Positions 1 through 6,150 of a stretch of 16,930 nucleotides of DNA are shown one piece after another. The stretch lies in assembly GCA_015488125.1 (NCBI GenBank), contig WFOJ01000065.1, positions 1-16,930 on the forward strand, in the 5' to 3' direction. Source of the DNA: Mariprofundaceae bacterium. GTDB lineage: Bacteria; Pseudomonadota; Zetaproteobacteria; Mariprofundales; Mariprofundaceae. Each line of letters opens with the position of its first letter. Position 1 is the first letter of the stretch. The notes under the pieces are model-generated. The model had not been told where the DNA came from. It was given only the letters and a program-made list of their open reading frames with translations, and did not search any database. The position numbers and the translations under genes are program-made.

Positions 1-247
1 CCCTGCTGACCACCTCATCAATCCGCAACACATGCTGCAAGGGGACGTGCGTACGGCGAATCTGCGCAAACTCGCGTTGCAGGGCCTCCTGCGCAGGGTC
101 AATCACCAGCGAAGTATCATCTTCGAAACTGAAATCGGCAATTTCCACAAAACCAAAAATTCCCGAGGCTCCAACGCTGTGGGCGTAAATCTCATAACGG
201 TTGCCCTGATGCACAAAGGTGATGCGATATAAAGGCTGCTCAGCCAC
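1..247 (-). CDS. DUF1820 family protein, 3' part outside window
   Basis: The first 82 codons are visible and the rest lies beyond base 1. The start is GTG at 247-245, preceded by GGGGAG about six bases upstream, and gives a protein beginning AEQPLYRITFVHQG after the initiator. The pattern of an RITFVHQG-like strand, a YAHSV...GIFGFVEI core, then VIDPAQEALQREF and a RTHVPLQHVLRIDEV end matches the short DUF1820 family of proteobacteria (about 100 residues), whose function is unknown to me. The start codon lies inside the last codons of queD (8-bp overlap), so the two are probably translationally coupled. The ATG codons inside other frames here are shadows. The assignment rests on family recall rather than a search. 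Confidence 0.8.
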   Translation of the reverse strand, partial: MAEQPLYRITFVHQGNRYEIYAHSVGASGIFGFVEIADFSFEDDTSLVIDPAQEALQREFAQIRRTHVPLQHVLRIDEVVSR

Positions 248-641
248 CGTTGCTCCCCGATGGTGCATCAGCATGGCATACCACGCGAGCAGCGCAGGTC
301 TCCGCTACTTCAACACGGCAAACACGGACGCGCTCATTATTCAATCGTGCAGCCATGCGCTCCAGCAACACCCGTGCCACATGTTCACTGGTGGGATTGA
401 TGCGATCAAAGGGGGGAACATCGTTCAGATTATAATGATCCCAGTCGGCAATAGCAGCTTTCAGTTCCCGCTTGAGTACCTTGTAATCAATCCCCATGCC
501 TAACTCATCCAGCGCCATACAGGCAACATACAGCTTGATATGCCAGTTATGGCCATGCAGACGGGCGCAATCGCCATCATAGCCCCGAAGCTGATGGGCA
601 GCAGAAAAATGTGTTTGAATGGAAAGTTCATACCACGGCAT
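240..641 (-). CDS. queD: 6-carboxy-5,6,7,8-tetrahydropterin synthase (QueD/PTPS family)
   Basis: QueD converts dihydroneopterin triphosphate to 6-carboxytetrahydropterin, an early step of queuosine (7-deazaguanine tRNA modification) synthesis in the cytosol. The 133-residue product has the family pattern: zinc ligands His16, His29 and His31 (FSAAH and LHGH), candidate catalytic Cys25, Asp68-His69 in WDHYNLND, the PTSE motif at 83-86, and Glu114 in AETC. Length is normal; the last 15 or so residues, rich in Ser/Gly/Ala, are a non-conserved tail. No good Shine-Dalgarno precedes ATG 641, so initiation may be weak or depend on upstream structure. It overlaps the DUF1820 start by 8 bp and follows a possible 58-aa ORF on the same strand. 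A eukaryotic-type pyruvoyltetrahydropterin synthase role is less likely in bacteria. Confidence 0.92.
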   Translation of the reverse strand: MPWYELSIQTHFSAAHQLRGYDGDCARLHGHNWHIKLYVACMALDELGMGIDYKVLKRELKAAIADWDHYNLNDVPPFDRINPTSEHVARVLLERMAARLNNERVRVCRVEVAETCAARVVCHADAPSGSNGG

Positions 642-729
642 AGCGGCGTACTATAGAAAGCTGCCCGAGAATAGAAAGACCTGCTCGTTATAACTCCCTG
701 AGGCATAACGCCTCCCGGTGCTGCCATAG

Positions 730-906
730 CTACGAGCATATACGTTCAGTCAAAACTTCGTGGATTTTGGATGCCCTGTCATGATTGTATCCTTCAGACT
801 GACGACCAACAACGGGGTAGTCACACTTGTGCTTGCCCGCCATGCGACTGCGTCCCTTTACCCATCGCAGATATTCACTTATGCTACGCCATACGTCCTG
901 AATCAT
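730..906 (-). CDS. possible small basic protein, 58 aa, unknown
   Basis: The ORF starts at ATG 906-904 with GAGGAG five bases upstream, a near-ideal ribosome site, and ends at TAG 732-730. An in-frame ATG at 933 would add nine residues but has no ribosome site. The product starts MIQDVWRSISEYLRW, an amphipathic helix, followed by a basic stretch (KGRSRMAGKHK) and a polar tail containing SEGYNHDRASKIHEVL; it has two Cys (one in KCDY, one near the C-terminus) and no signal peptide. I do not recognise a family. It lies 88 bp upstream of queD on the same strand. Against it: a candidate promoter for the divergent gene lies inside it, and its length could arise by chance. The ribosome site is the main support. 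Confidence 0.45.
   Translation of the reverse strand: MIQDVWRSISEYLRWVKGRSRMAGKHKCDYPVVGRQSEGYNHDRASKIHEVLTERICS
857..885 (+). promoter_or_regulatory. candidate sigma70 promoter for the 932-3018 gene pair
   Basis: TTTACC (857-862) and TATGCT (880-885) are separated by exactly 17 bases, each matching four of six consensus positions. Initiation near 892 would give a leader of about 40 nt with AGGAGG at 921-926 before ATG 932. The box lies inside the minus-strand 58-aa ORF, so if both are real the divergent transcripts overlap. Confidence 0.4.
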
Positions 907-931
907 TGGGCTCCTCAGCCAGGAGGCACGC

Positions 932-1558
932 ATGGTGGCTGTTCATGTATTTTCCAGCACGGGAATCGGCGTGCTGATTGGCATTCTGCTCGGATTATCC
1001 GCTTCGCCAGTGGTGGGTATGGTAGTTGGCGCTGTCACAGCTATGCTGACATCTCTGATTGGCACAGACTGGCCTGCGGCAAAAACACCAACAACTGAAC
1101 CGGCTGAGCGTGATCGTCAGCAACGATTGATGGCTGTTCGCGCCGGATGCTTCGGACTAGCCTGTGTAATGGGCATCTTTTCCGGCATCTATATGCGCAC
1201 GCATCATGTGTTATCACCACCACAACCAACGATGAAAGAACAGTTTGATGCGTACAGGTCCATTGGCTTCAGTGCGCAGCAAGCTCGCAGCCTGGTGGCC
1301 GGAAAAACGCCAACAGCCCACGAAAACTCTCCTTCCACAAGCGATACAGTACTGTTCGCTGTCGATGCGGATAGCTGTGAAAAAATGAACATCGACAACT
1401 TTGCCACCCTTGATGCCGCTGCTGACTACTATCGAAATGCCGACATGCCCAAACTGGCTGATGCTACGGACAGTATCCGCTCAGTGGTGGCCAATGAAGC
1501 AGACCAGCGCCACCTTATGCAAAGCGTTGTTGAAGCATTATGTGCTGCCAGCGACTGA
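932..1558 (+). CDS. membrane protein of unknown function, 208 aa
   Basis: AGGAGG at 921-926, five bases before ATG 932, supports this start. Residues about 9-45 form a long Gly/Ala/Val-rich hydrophobic stretch (GVLIGILLGLSAS, then VVGMVVGAVTAMLTSLIG) that could be one long helix or a hairpin broken at SASP. A second membrane segment covers about 71-87 (AGCFGLACVMGIFSGIYM). The linker between them is polar (residues 46-68). A soluble C-terminal domain of about 115 residues follows, with SCEKMN, an acidic DAAADYY segment and a last Cys near the end. I recognise no family. Its stop overlaps the start of the exported protease by 19 bp, so the two are likely co-translated and may act together at the membrane, which is inference. 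Confidence 0.75.
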   Translation: MVAVHVFSSTGIGVLIGILLGLSASPVVGMVVGAVTAMLTSLIGTDWPAAKTPTTEPAERDRQQRLMAVRAGCFGLACVMGIFSGIYMRTHHVLSPPQPTMKEQFDAYRSIGFSAQQARSLVAGKTPTAHENSPSTSDTVLFAVDADSCEKMNIDNFATLDAAADYYRNADMPKLADATDSIRSVVANEADQRHLMQSVVEALCAASD

Positions 1559-3018
1559 AGCCGTGGCAGTCAGCTTGTTTGCTGATGCTGCTGCTTGCTG
1601 CCAGCCAGGCACTGGCAGGCAGCGTGCTGGGGCGGGTAAGCCAGTCCGTCGTCAAAATTGAAACGGCTGATAACGCCGCTTCCGGCTTTATCTGGCCGGA
1701 TGCATCGCATGTGGTCACGTCACTGCATGTGGTGGATGGTCAGCAGGGGCAGATCATAGCCCGTTACGTCGATAGCAACGGACGAAGCATTGCCTCTTCG
1801 CGAGCAACAGTGGAAAAAGTATTGACGAAAGCCGATCTGGTATTGCTGCGCCTGAAAAAACCACTCAAGCGCAATCCCCTGCCTGTCGTCCAGACAGCAC
1901 CTGCGGTAAAACAAACACTGGATGCCGTCGGCTTTCCACTCAATATTGCAGGGCACAGTAGCACTGAAGTCAAGGTCCGCTTTGGCGGCAAACAACTCCG
2001 TTCGATTTTACCGCCCAAGGTATTGAAAAAATTTCGTCACTATCCCTACCCCAGCACCACAACCCTGATTCTGAATCTTGAGGGAAATCTGGTGCCGGGG
2101 CTTTCCGGCGCGCCCGTTGTGGATGCCAAAGGCAGGGTTGCAGGCATTGCCGATGGCGGACTGGAAAGCGGCGCGATCGGCATCAGCTGGGGGATTCCCG
2201 CTTCACAACTGGCGCGTTTATCGGCATCGGATGAGCATCGCCTGCCCAATGCGCAAGGCAGAACAGAACTCTTTGCGGCTGATTTGCAGGCCGACGTGGG
2301 AAAAACGCAACAACTTGGCCGCTTTCGTCTGACCAGACTGCGCAGCCGAAGCTTTCAGCAACTGGCAGCCACAGCGGACGACCAGCTCTCACTGGCCCAA
2401 CTGGCAACGTTTTTTTCCATCTTCTCCCCGGATCAGTTTCGCTACGATATTTATCAGGAGATGAACTCCGGGGCGACGATTGCCATTCCTGAAGGCGCCA
2501 GTCTCTCGCAAGACGATGATTTTTTCGTCGTTGACGCTGGCGATAGTCGCATGCAAATAAAATTTCGCTTGCTGTCGGTTGACGGCTTCCCGGATGCGCA
2601 GAACAAGGCGACCCGCTTTGAAATGCAGATTGGTGAATATATGCAGGGCAGCCAACTGGTGGGCGACCCGGCATGGAGTTATTTGCAGCCCTTGCAGTTA
2701 TGGGGCACCGTCATCACTCGCAAAGCCTTTTTCCGCAATATATTCAACGGCGTGGTGTGGCAGCCGGACAAATACTACTTTGAAACGCTGGCCACCGATG
2801 GTCAAACCCTGCTGGCTGTTGCCGCTATTAACCACGATAATTCACGATCCACCAATCAGGCTGAAGCCTGGTGCATGCAGGCGCTGGCCAGCGGCTTGCC
2901 TTCCCCGGCGGCTGCATGCCCGCGATTGATCCGGTCGCGCAGCCTGTGGGCGCAAATGGTGCTGGGAGTCCAGTTCACCAGCCTGCCGCCAAGGTTTACC
3001 GGCGCAGCTTTGCGGTAG
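1540..3018 (+). CDS. exported trypsin-like (S1 family) serine protease
   Basis: The 492-residue product has a Sec signal peptide (ACLLMLLLAASQALA, cleavage likely after Ala26). A chymotrypsin-fold protease domain follows at about 30-225, with His63 (TSLHVVDG), Asp99 (TKADLVLLRL) and Ser189 (GLSGAPVVD), the expected order and spacing of a full triad. The GHS/GK loops and GISWGIPA strand resemble bacterial Deg/trypsin-like enzymes. No PDZ domain is apparent: residues 230-470 form a domain I do not recognise, with two segments rich in Phe/Tyr and Trp. The start overlaps the upstream membrane-protein gene; its ribosome site is weak (GAAG), suggesting coupling. The stop TAG (3016-3018) is part of the first REP element, so the native C-terminus may have been altered. 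Substrate is unknown; the periplasm is the expected site. Confidence 0.85.
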   Translation: MCCQRLKPWQSACLLMLLLAASQALAGSVLGRVSQSVVKIETADNAASGFIWPDASHVVTSLHVVDGQQGQIIARYVDSNGRSIASSRATVEKVLTKADLVLLRLKKPLKRNPLPVVQTAPAVKQTLDAVGFPLNIAGHSSTEVKVRFGGKQLRSILPPKVLKKFRHYPYPSTTTLILNLEGNLVPGLSGAPVVDAKGRVAGIADGGLESGAIGISWGIPASQLARLSASDEHRLPNAQGRTELFAADLQADVGKTQQLGRFRLTRLRSRSFQQLAATADDQLSLAQLATFFSIFSPDQFRYDIYQEMNSGATIAIPEGASLSQDDDFFVVDAGDSRMQIKFRLLSVDGFPDAQNKATRFEMQIGEYMQGSQLVGDPAWSYLQPLQLWGTVITRKAFFRNIFNGVVWQPDKYYFETLATDGQTLLAVAAINHDNSRSTNQAEAWCMQALASGLPSPAAACPRLIRSRSLWAQMVLGVQFTSLPPRFTGAALR

Positions 3019-3590
3019 GAGGGGCCTTTCGGCCCCGAACACGGAGCGCGGAGCATTCGCGGCCAGAAGGCCGCTCCTACGCGATGAACGCGTACCTCTG
3101 TAGGAGGGGCCTTCCGGCCCCGAAACGGCGTGCGGAGCATTCGCGGCCAGAAGGCCGCTCCTACGCGATGGGCGCGTACCCCTGTAGGAGGGGCCTTCCG
3201 GCCCCGAACACGGAGCCCAGAGCATTCGCGGCCAGAAGGCCGCTCCTACGCGATGAACGCATACCCCTGTAGGAGGGGCCTTCCGGCCCCGAACGTGCAG
3301 AACGAATCATTCGCGGCCAGAAGGCCGCTCCTACGTGATGGACGCGTACCCCCTGTAGGAGGGGCCTTCCGGCCCCGAACACGGCGCGCGGAGCATTCGC
3401 GGCCAGAAAGCCGCTCCTACGCGATGGGCGCGTACCCCTGTAGGAGGGGCCTTCCGGCCCTGAACACGGAGCCCAGAGCATTCGCGGCCAGAAAGCCGCT
3501 CCTACGTGATGGTCGCATGCCCCTGTAGGAGGGGCCTTCCGGCCCCGAACACGGAAAACGAATCATTCGCGGCCAGAAGGCCGCTCCTAC
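3015..3590. repeat. REP/BIME array: seven tandem ~85-bp inverted-pair modules
   Basis: Fourteen REP-like hairpins alternate in orientation. Plus-strand units begin GTAGGAG, then GGGGCC, a TTCC loop and GGCCCC, ending GAA; they start at 3015, 3100, 3184, 3269, 3355, 3440 and 3525. Minus-strand units begin GTAGGAG, then CGGCC, TTCT, GGCCGCGAAT; they lie at 3055-3080, 3139-3164, 3224-3249, 3309-3334, 3395-3420, 3480-3505 and 3565-3590. Spacing is 84-86 bp. Linkers are conserved: ACGGAGC..GGAGC within a pair, GCGATGNNCGCGTACC between pairs. The 5' GTAG beside a GC-rich hairpin is the signature of REPs handled by RAYT (REP-associated tyrosine) transposases; none is in the window. Stem changes are few and often keep G-U pairing. 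The array separates two convergent genes and may also act in termination or mRNA protection. Confidence 0.93.
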
Positions 3591-4270
3591 GCGATTGGTC
3601 GCAAGGAATCTGGCCATGGTGCGGCCAGCAACTGAAGAAACTGGCGACGAGAAATTTCGCGGCATCCCATGCTGGCCAGGTGATCGGTGTAAAACTGGCA
3701 GTCGATCAACTTCCAATGATCCGCCCTTGCTTTTTCCACCATATGGGCCATGGCCATTTTGGAGCCATCACGCTGACGCGAAAACATGGATTCAGCAAAG
3801 AACACACCGTGCTGAAATACGCCATAAAGCCCGCCGATCAATGTATCTCCCTGCCATACTTCAAATGAATGCGCATAGCCCCGGCGGTGCAGATGCGTAT
3901 AGGCCTTGATCATCTCTGGCAACAACCAAGCTCCTTTTTGCTGTTTGCGCAAGTCCGCACAACTATGGATCACCTGCTCAAATGCCTGGTCTATCGTTAA
4001 CCGGTAACGCGCCTGACGCAATCGTCGGCGAAGCCGTCGCGAGCAATGAAACTCATCAGCAAACAACACCATACGAGGATCAGGACTCCACCATAACAGC
4101 GGATCTTCTGCCGAATAAAAGGGAAAAACGCCAATCCGATAAGCCTCCAACAGCATCGCCTCGCTCAACTCGCCTCCATAGCACAGCAAGCCATGCTCAT
4201 CAGCTTGTTCCGGTGAGGGAAAAACAGGGCTGGAAAGCCACGCTTTCACTGCATCGTCCCGACACATCAT
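3587..4270 (-). CDS. aat: leucyl/phenylalanyl-tRNA-protein transferase
   Basis: Aat moves Leu or Phe from its tRNA to proteins with N-terminal Lys or Arg, creating N-degrons for ClpS/ClpAP. The 227-residue product carries the family signatures: FPSPEQA...GLLCYGGELS near the N-terminus, AYRIGVFPFYS, DPLLWWSPDPRMVL, AHSFEVWQGDTLIGGLYGV, FFAESMFSR, and KLIDCQFYTDHLASMGCREISRRQF near the end. Length is close to the usual 230. Two adjacent ATGs (4270 and 4267) are possible starts; neither has a strong ribosome site. The TAG stop (3589-3587) belongs to the outermost minus-strand REP, so the last residues (SLRPIA) may not be ancestral. Upstream of the gene lie MITE-like repeats, which may contain its promoter. 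Confidence 0.95.
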   Translation of the reverse strand: MMCRDDAVKAWLSSPVFPSPEQADEHGLLCYGGELSEAMLLEAYRIGVFPFYSAEDPLLWWSPDPRMVLFADEFHCSRRLRRRLRQARYRLTIDQAFEQVIHSCADLRKQQKGAWLLPEMIKAYTHLHRRGYAHSFEVWQGDTLIGGLYGVFQHGVFFAESMFSRQRDGSKMAMAHMVEKARADHWKLIDCQFYTDHLASMGCREISRRQFLQLLAAPWPDSLRPIA

Positions 4271-4300
4271 TCACACCAGAGGATTAGAAACAGTGGATAG

Positions 4301-4467
4301 CTCAGGCATCTGTCGAACTTTGGCAATCGTCATGAGAAATAGCGGGATTGAGTCAAATATTCGACCTGTTGGCGGTAAGTAGCAGCGCTATTTAACAAAG
4401 AGAGAACGACGATGTGGCCAATATCCGGTTCTTCATAGTAGATCATCAAAGCCGGCCAGACTCCTAG
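4301..4467. mobile_element. MITE-like element, older copy (degenerate left end)
   Basis: This ~167-bp segment matches the adjacent copy at 4464-4630 over nearly its whole length. Its right end (AGACTCCTAG) matches the intact terminal repeat with three mismatches in 21, and its left end (ATCTGTCGAACTTTGG) is more altered. The internal stretch AAATAGCGGGATTGAGTCAA and the block around AGCAGCGCTATTTAACAAA are conserved; differences concentrate at about 4403-4440. It shares the central CTAG (4464-4467) with the second copy. It has no transposase, so movement would need an enzyme from elsewhere. Confidence 0.75.
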
Positions 4468-4630
4468 GAGTCTGTCGGACTTTGGCAATCGTCGCGAGAA
4501 ATAGCGGGATTGAGTCAAATATACGACCTGTTGGCGGCGAATAGCAGCGCTATTTAACAAAAACAGGGCGAATATTTGGCCAATATCCGCTTTTTCGTAG
4601 TAGATTGATCAAAGTCCGACAGACTCCTAG
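4464..4630. mobile_element. MITE-like element, intact copy with perfect 21-bp terminal inverted repeats
   Basis: The left end 4464-4484 (CTAGGAGTCTGTCGGAC then TTTG) is the exact reverse complement of the right end 4610-4630. The outer CTAG at each side may be a duplicated palindromic target, leaving a 159-bp element. Inside, AAATAGCG (4499-4506) and CGCTATTT (4548-4555) form a further 8-bp stem. Small size, perfect ends and lack of a transposase are classic MITE traits. On the minus strand a frame reading IYYEKADIGQ...LLNSAA...YLTQSRYFS stays open and is similar in the other copy, possibly a relic of a longer parent. The parent IS family is not identified. Confidence 0.8.
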
Positions 4631-4938
4631 CGTTTGATCCGGTAATACTGCGCCTTACGGGTATTCCAGAAACGTTTGTATTCACTTTTTGTGACCCGGC
4701 CATCGTGATTGGCATCCATTTGCGCATATTCGCGGCGCGCCCGGCTTTCGATCATGCGCATAAATTCTTCAAAAGAAACGCCATCGCCATTGGTATCCAG
4801 CTGGATAAAGCGATTAACCAGCTTGTTGGTGGTGACAGCTGTGTCATCCGCATAAGCCTGCCTTACAATCCCCGCGCAGCAGGTGACAAGCAACAAGACG
4901 GACAACAGCCTATGACGACCATTGCAAAATGAAGACAT
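4627..4938 (-). CDS. exported EF-hand calcium-binding protein, 103 aa
   Basis: A good ribosome site (GGAGG, about six bases before ATG 4938) fixes the start. Residues 1-30 form a signal peptide (hydrophobic LLSVLLLVTCCAGIV, cleavage after AYA, or a lipoprotein-like signal if Cys20/Cys21 is used, though a proper lipobox is not evident). Two EF-hands follow. The second, D75-A-N77-H-D79-G-R-V-T-K-S-E86, is a canonical 12-residue loop. The first, D48-T-N-G-D52-G-V-S-F-E-E58, is one residue short between Gly53 and the hydrophobic position, so its affinity is uncertain. The mature protein is about 73 residues, basic at the end (YYRIKR). The TAG stop sits in the CTAG terminus of the adjacent MITE. 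It is divergent from thyA. Confidence 0.85.
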   Translation of the reverse strand: MSSFCNGRHRLLSVLLLVTCCAGIVRQAYADDTAVTTNKLVNRFIQLDTNGDGVSFEEFMRMIESRARREYAQMDANHDGRVTKSEYKRFWNTRKAQYYRIKR

Positions 4939-4979
4939 GGATTTCCTCCAGCATATTTTTCCGGCAGCATCGCCAGCCT

Positions 4980-5003
4980 GCAGGTTGTGTCAACACAGCC
5001 TGC
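4980..5003. promoter_or_regulatory. 24-bp dyad in the EF-hand/thyA divergent region
   Basis: GCAGGTTGTGT (4980-4990) and ACACAGCCTGC (4993-5003) are complementary apart from one G-T pair, around a CA centre. It lies 27 bases upstream of the thyA start. A perfect TTGACA reads on the minus strand at 4993-4988 within it, suitable as a -35 box for the EF-hand gene, although no good -10 follows. It could be an operator for both genes or a hairpin in the thyA leader; no T-run follows, so it is not an intrinsic terminator. Confidence 0.4.
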
Positions 5004-5030
5004 AAGCGTTTCTGACAAAAAGGAGGAAAA

Positions 5031-5822
5031 TTGCAAGCCTATCTTTCACTCATGCAACATATTCTGAACCATGGCGAGGACCGCAAGGATCGCACAGGTA
5101 CGGGTACACGCGCCATTTTCGCGCACCAGATGCGTTTTGACCTGCGTCAGGGCTTCCCCTTGCTGACAACCAAAAAACTTCATATCCCATCCATTGTGCA
5201 TGAGCTGATCTGGTTTTTGCGCGGTGACACCAATATTGCCTATTTACAGAAGAACGGCGTGCGCATCTGGAATGAGTGGGCCGATGAACATGGCGAGCTT
5301 GGCCCTGTGTATGGCCGACAATGGCGTTCCTGGCCACTACCCGATGGCGGCTCAATTGACCAGCTTAGCGAAGTGCTCAGGCAAATTCGGGAAACGCCGC
5401 AAAGCCGCCGTATGATTGTCTCAGCCTGGAATGTTGGCGAACTTGAACACATGGCTCTGCCACCCTGCCACCTGCTGTTTCAGTTTTTCGTCTCGCGGCA
5501 TGGACTCTCCCTGCAATTATACCAGCGCAGTTGTGATGTGTTTCTGGGCTTACCGTTTAATATTGCCAGCTATGCCTTGCTCTTGCATATGGTGGCACAG
5601 CAGTGCGAACTACCAGTCCATGAGTTCATCTGGACGGGAGGCGATACCCATCTTTACCACAATCACCTGGCGCAAGCCAAGTTGCAATTGCAACGCACAC
5701 CCTACCCCCTGCCAAGGCTGGAATTGCGGCGCGCCAACGACCTTTTTTCCTATGCATTTGACGATATTCGCTTTATTGACTATCAAGCGCATCCACATAT
5801 CAAGGGAGTTGTCTCAGTCTGA
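5031..5822 (+). CDS. thyA: thymidylate synthase
   Basis: ThyA methylates dUMP to dTMP using methylenetetrahydrofolate, the only de novo route to thymine where present. The 263-residue product aligns without gaps to the well-known 264-residue E. coli type over most of its length: DRTGTGT (20-26), FPLLTTKK, WFLRGDTNIAYL, IWNEWADE, GPVYGRQWR, catalytic Cys146 in ALPPCHLLFQF, the dUMP-binding QLYQRSCDVFLGLPFNIASYA and WTGGDTHLYHNH. The C-terminus keeps the IKGVVSV tail. The start is TTG at 5031, chosen because AGGAGG (5021-5026) lies four bases upstream and the family begins exactly here (E. coli MKQYLELMQ); the next ATG (5052) would remove the first helix. folA does not follow; instead a ferredoxin gene overlaps the stop as TGATG. 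Confidence 0.97.
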   Translation: MQAYLSLMQHILNHGEDRKDRTGTGTRAIFAHQMRFDLRQGFPLLTTKKLHIPSIVHELIWFLRGDTNIAYLQKNGVRIWNEWADEHGELGPVYGRQWRSWPLPDGGSIDQLSEVLRQIRETPQSRRMIVSAWNVGELEHMALPPCHLLFQFFVSRHGLSLQLYQRSCDVFLGLPFNIASYALLLHMVAQQCELPVHEFIWTGGDTHLYHNHLAQAKLQLQRTPYPLPRLELRRANDLFSYAFDDIRFIDYQAHPHIKGVVSV

Positions 5823-6145
5823 TGGATTTTGATGTATCAATACAACCATATCACTACCACGCCGTATTATGCGCGGGTAAAAACTGCACCGAGGGCATGA
5901 AACTGGTGAAGTACCTCAAACAACGGATACAGGATGAGGGGTTACAGGAAGGCGAATTTGCCGTTCGCGTCAATCGCGCAGGCTGTCTGGGCGTTTGTTC
6001 CCAGGGGCCAATCATGGTGGTGTATCCGCAAGGTATATGGTATGCAGGCCTTAATGAAGCGGTCATCGATCAAATCATTGAATCGCATTTTCGGCAGCAT
6101 ACACCGCTGGCCAGTCACTGTTTTCATCGGCAAGCGGCAATATAA
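5822..6145 (+). CDS. thioredoxin-like [2Fe-2S] ferredoxin
   Basis: The 107-residue product has the cluster-binding pattern of the thioredoxin-like ferredoxin family: Cys17 and Cys22 (LCAGKNC), then Cys55 and Cys59 in NRAGCLGVCSQGP, followed by IMVVYPQGIWYAGL and a helix ending near residue 89. These are small soluble electron carriers; their partners are usually unknown. The family normally ends near the last helix, so the tail after IIESHF (about 18 residues, His/Gln-rich) is extra. ATG overlaps the thyA stop by one base (TGATG), implying coupling, with only a weak, distant ribosome site (GGGAG). The pairing with thyA may be simply positional. It converges on rnhA, with stop codons five bases apart and no hairpin between. 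Confidence 0.9.
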   Translation: MDFDVSIQPYHYHAVLCAGKNCTEGMKLVKYLKQRIQDEGLQEGEFAVRVNRAGCLGVCSQGPIMVVYPQGIWYAGLNEAVIDQIIESHFRQHTPLASHCFHRQAAI

Positions 6146-6150
6146 ACGTA

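Noticed and set aside
642..729. Possible preQ1 riboswitch or structured leader upstream of queD (5-bp stem GAGGC/GCCTC at 700-714; two CTTTCTAT repeats on the minus strand)
   Set aside because: I find no preQ1-I pattern (C-rich loop with an A-rich CUAAAAAACUA-like tail), and the stem is short; not enough to call an element.
3055..3590. CRISPR array
   Set aside because: The repeats are regularly spaced, but units alternate in orientation, are GC-rich hairpins, and the linkers are conserved rather than unique spacers.
2842..3716. Long ORFs on both strands through the REP array, with Arg/Pro-rich repeats such as RRGLPAPN and GPEGPSYRG
   Set aside because: They are translations of the GC-rich palindromic repeat, open because the ~85-bp module has few stops; no ribosome sites, and they overlap real genes at the ends.
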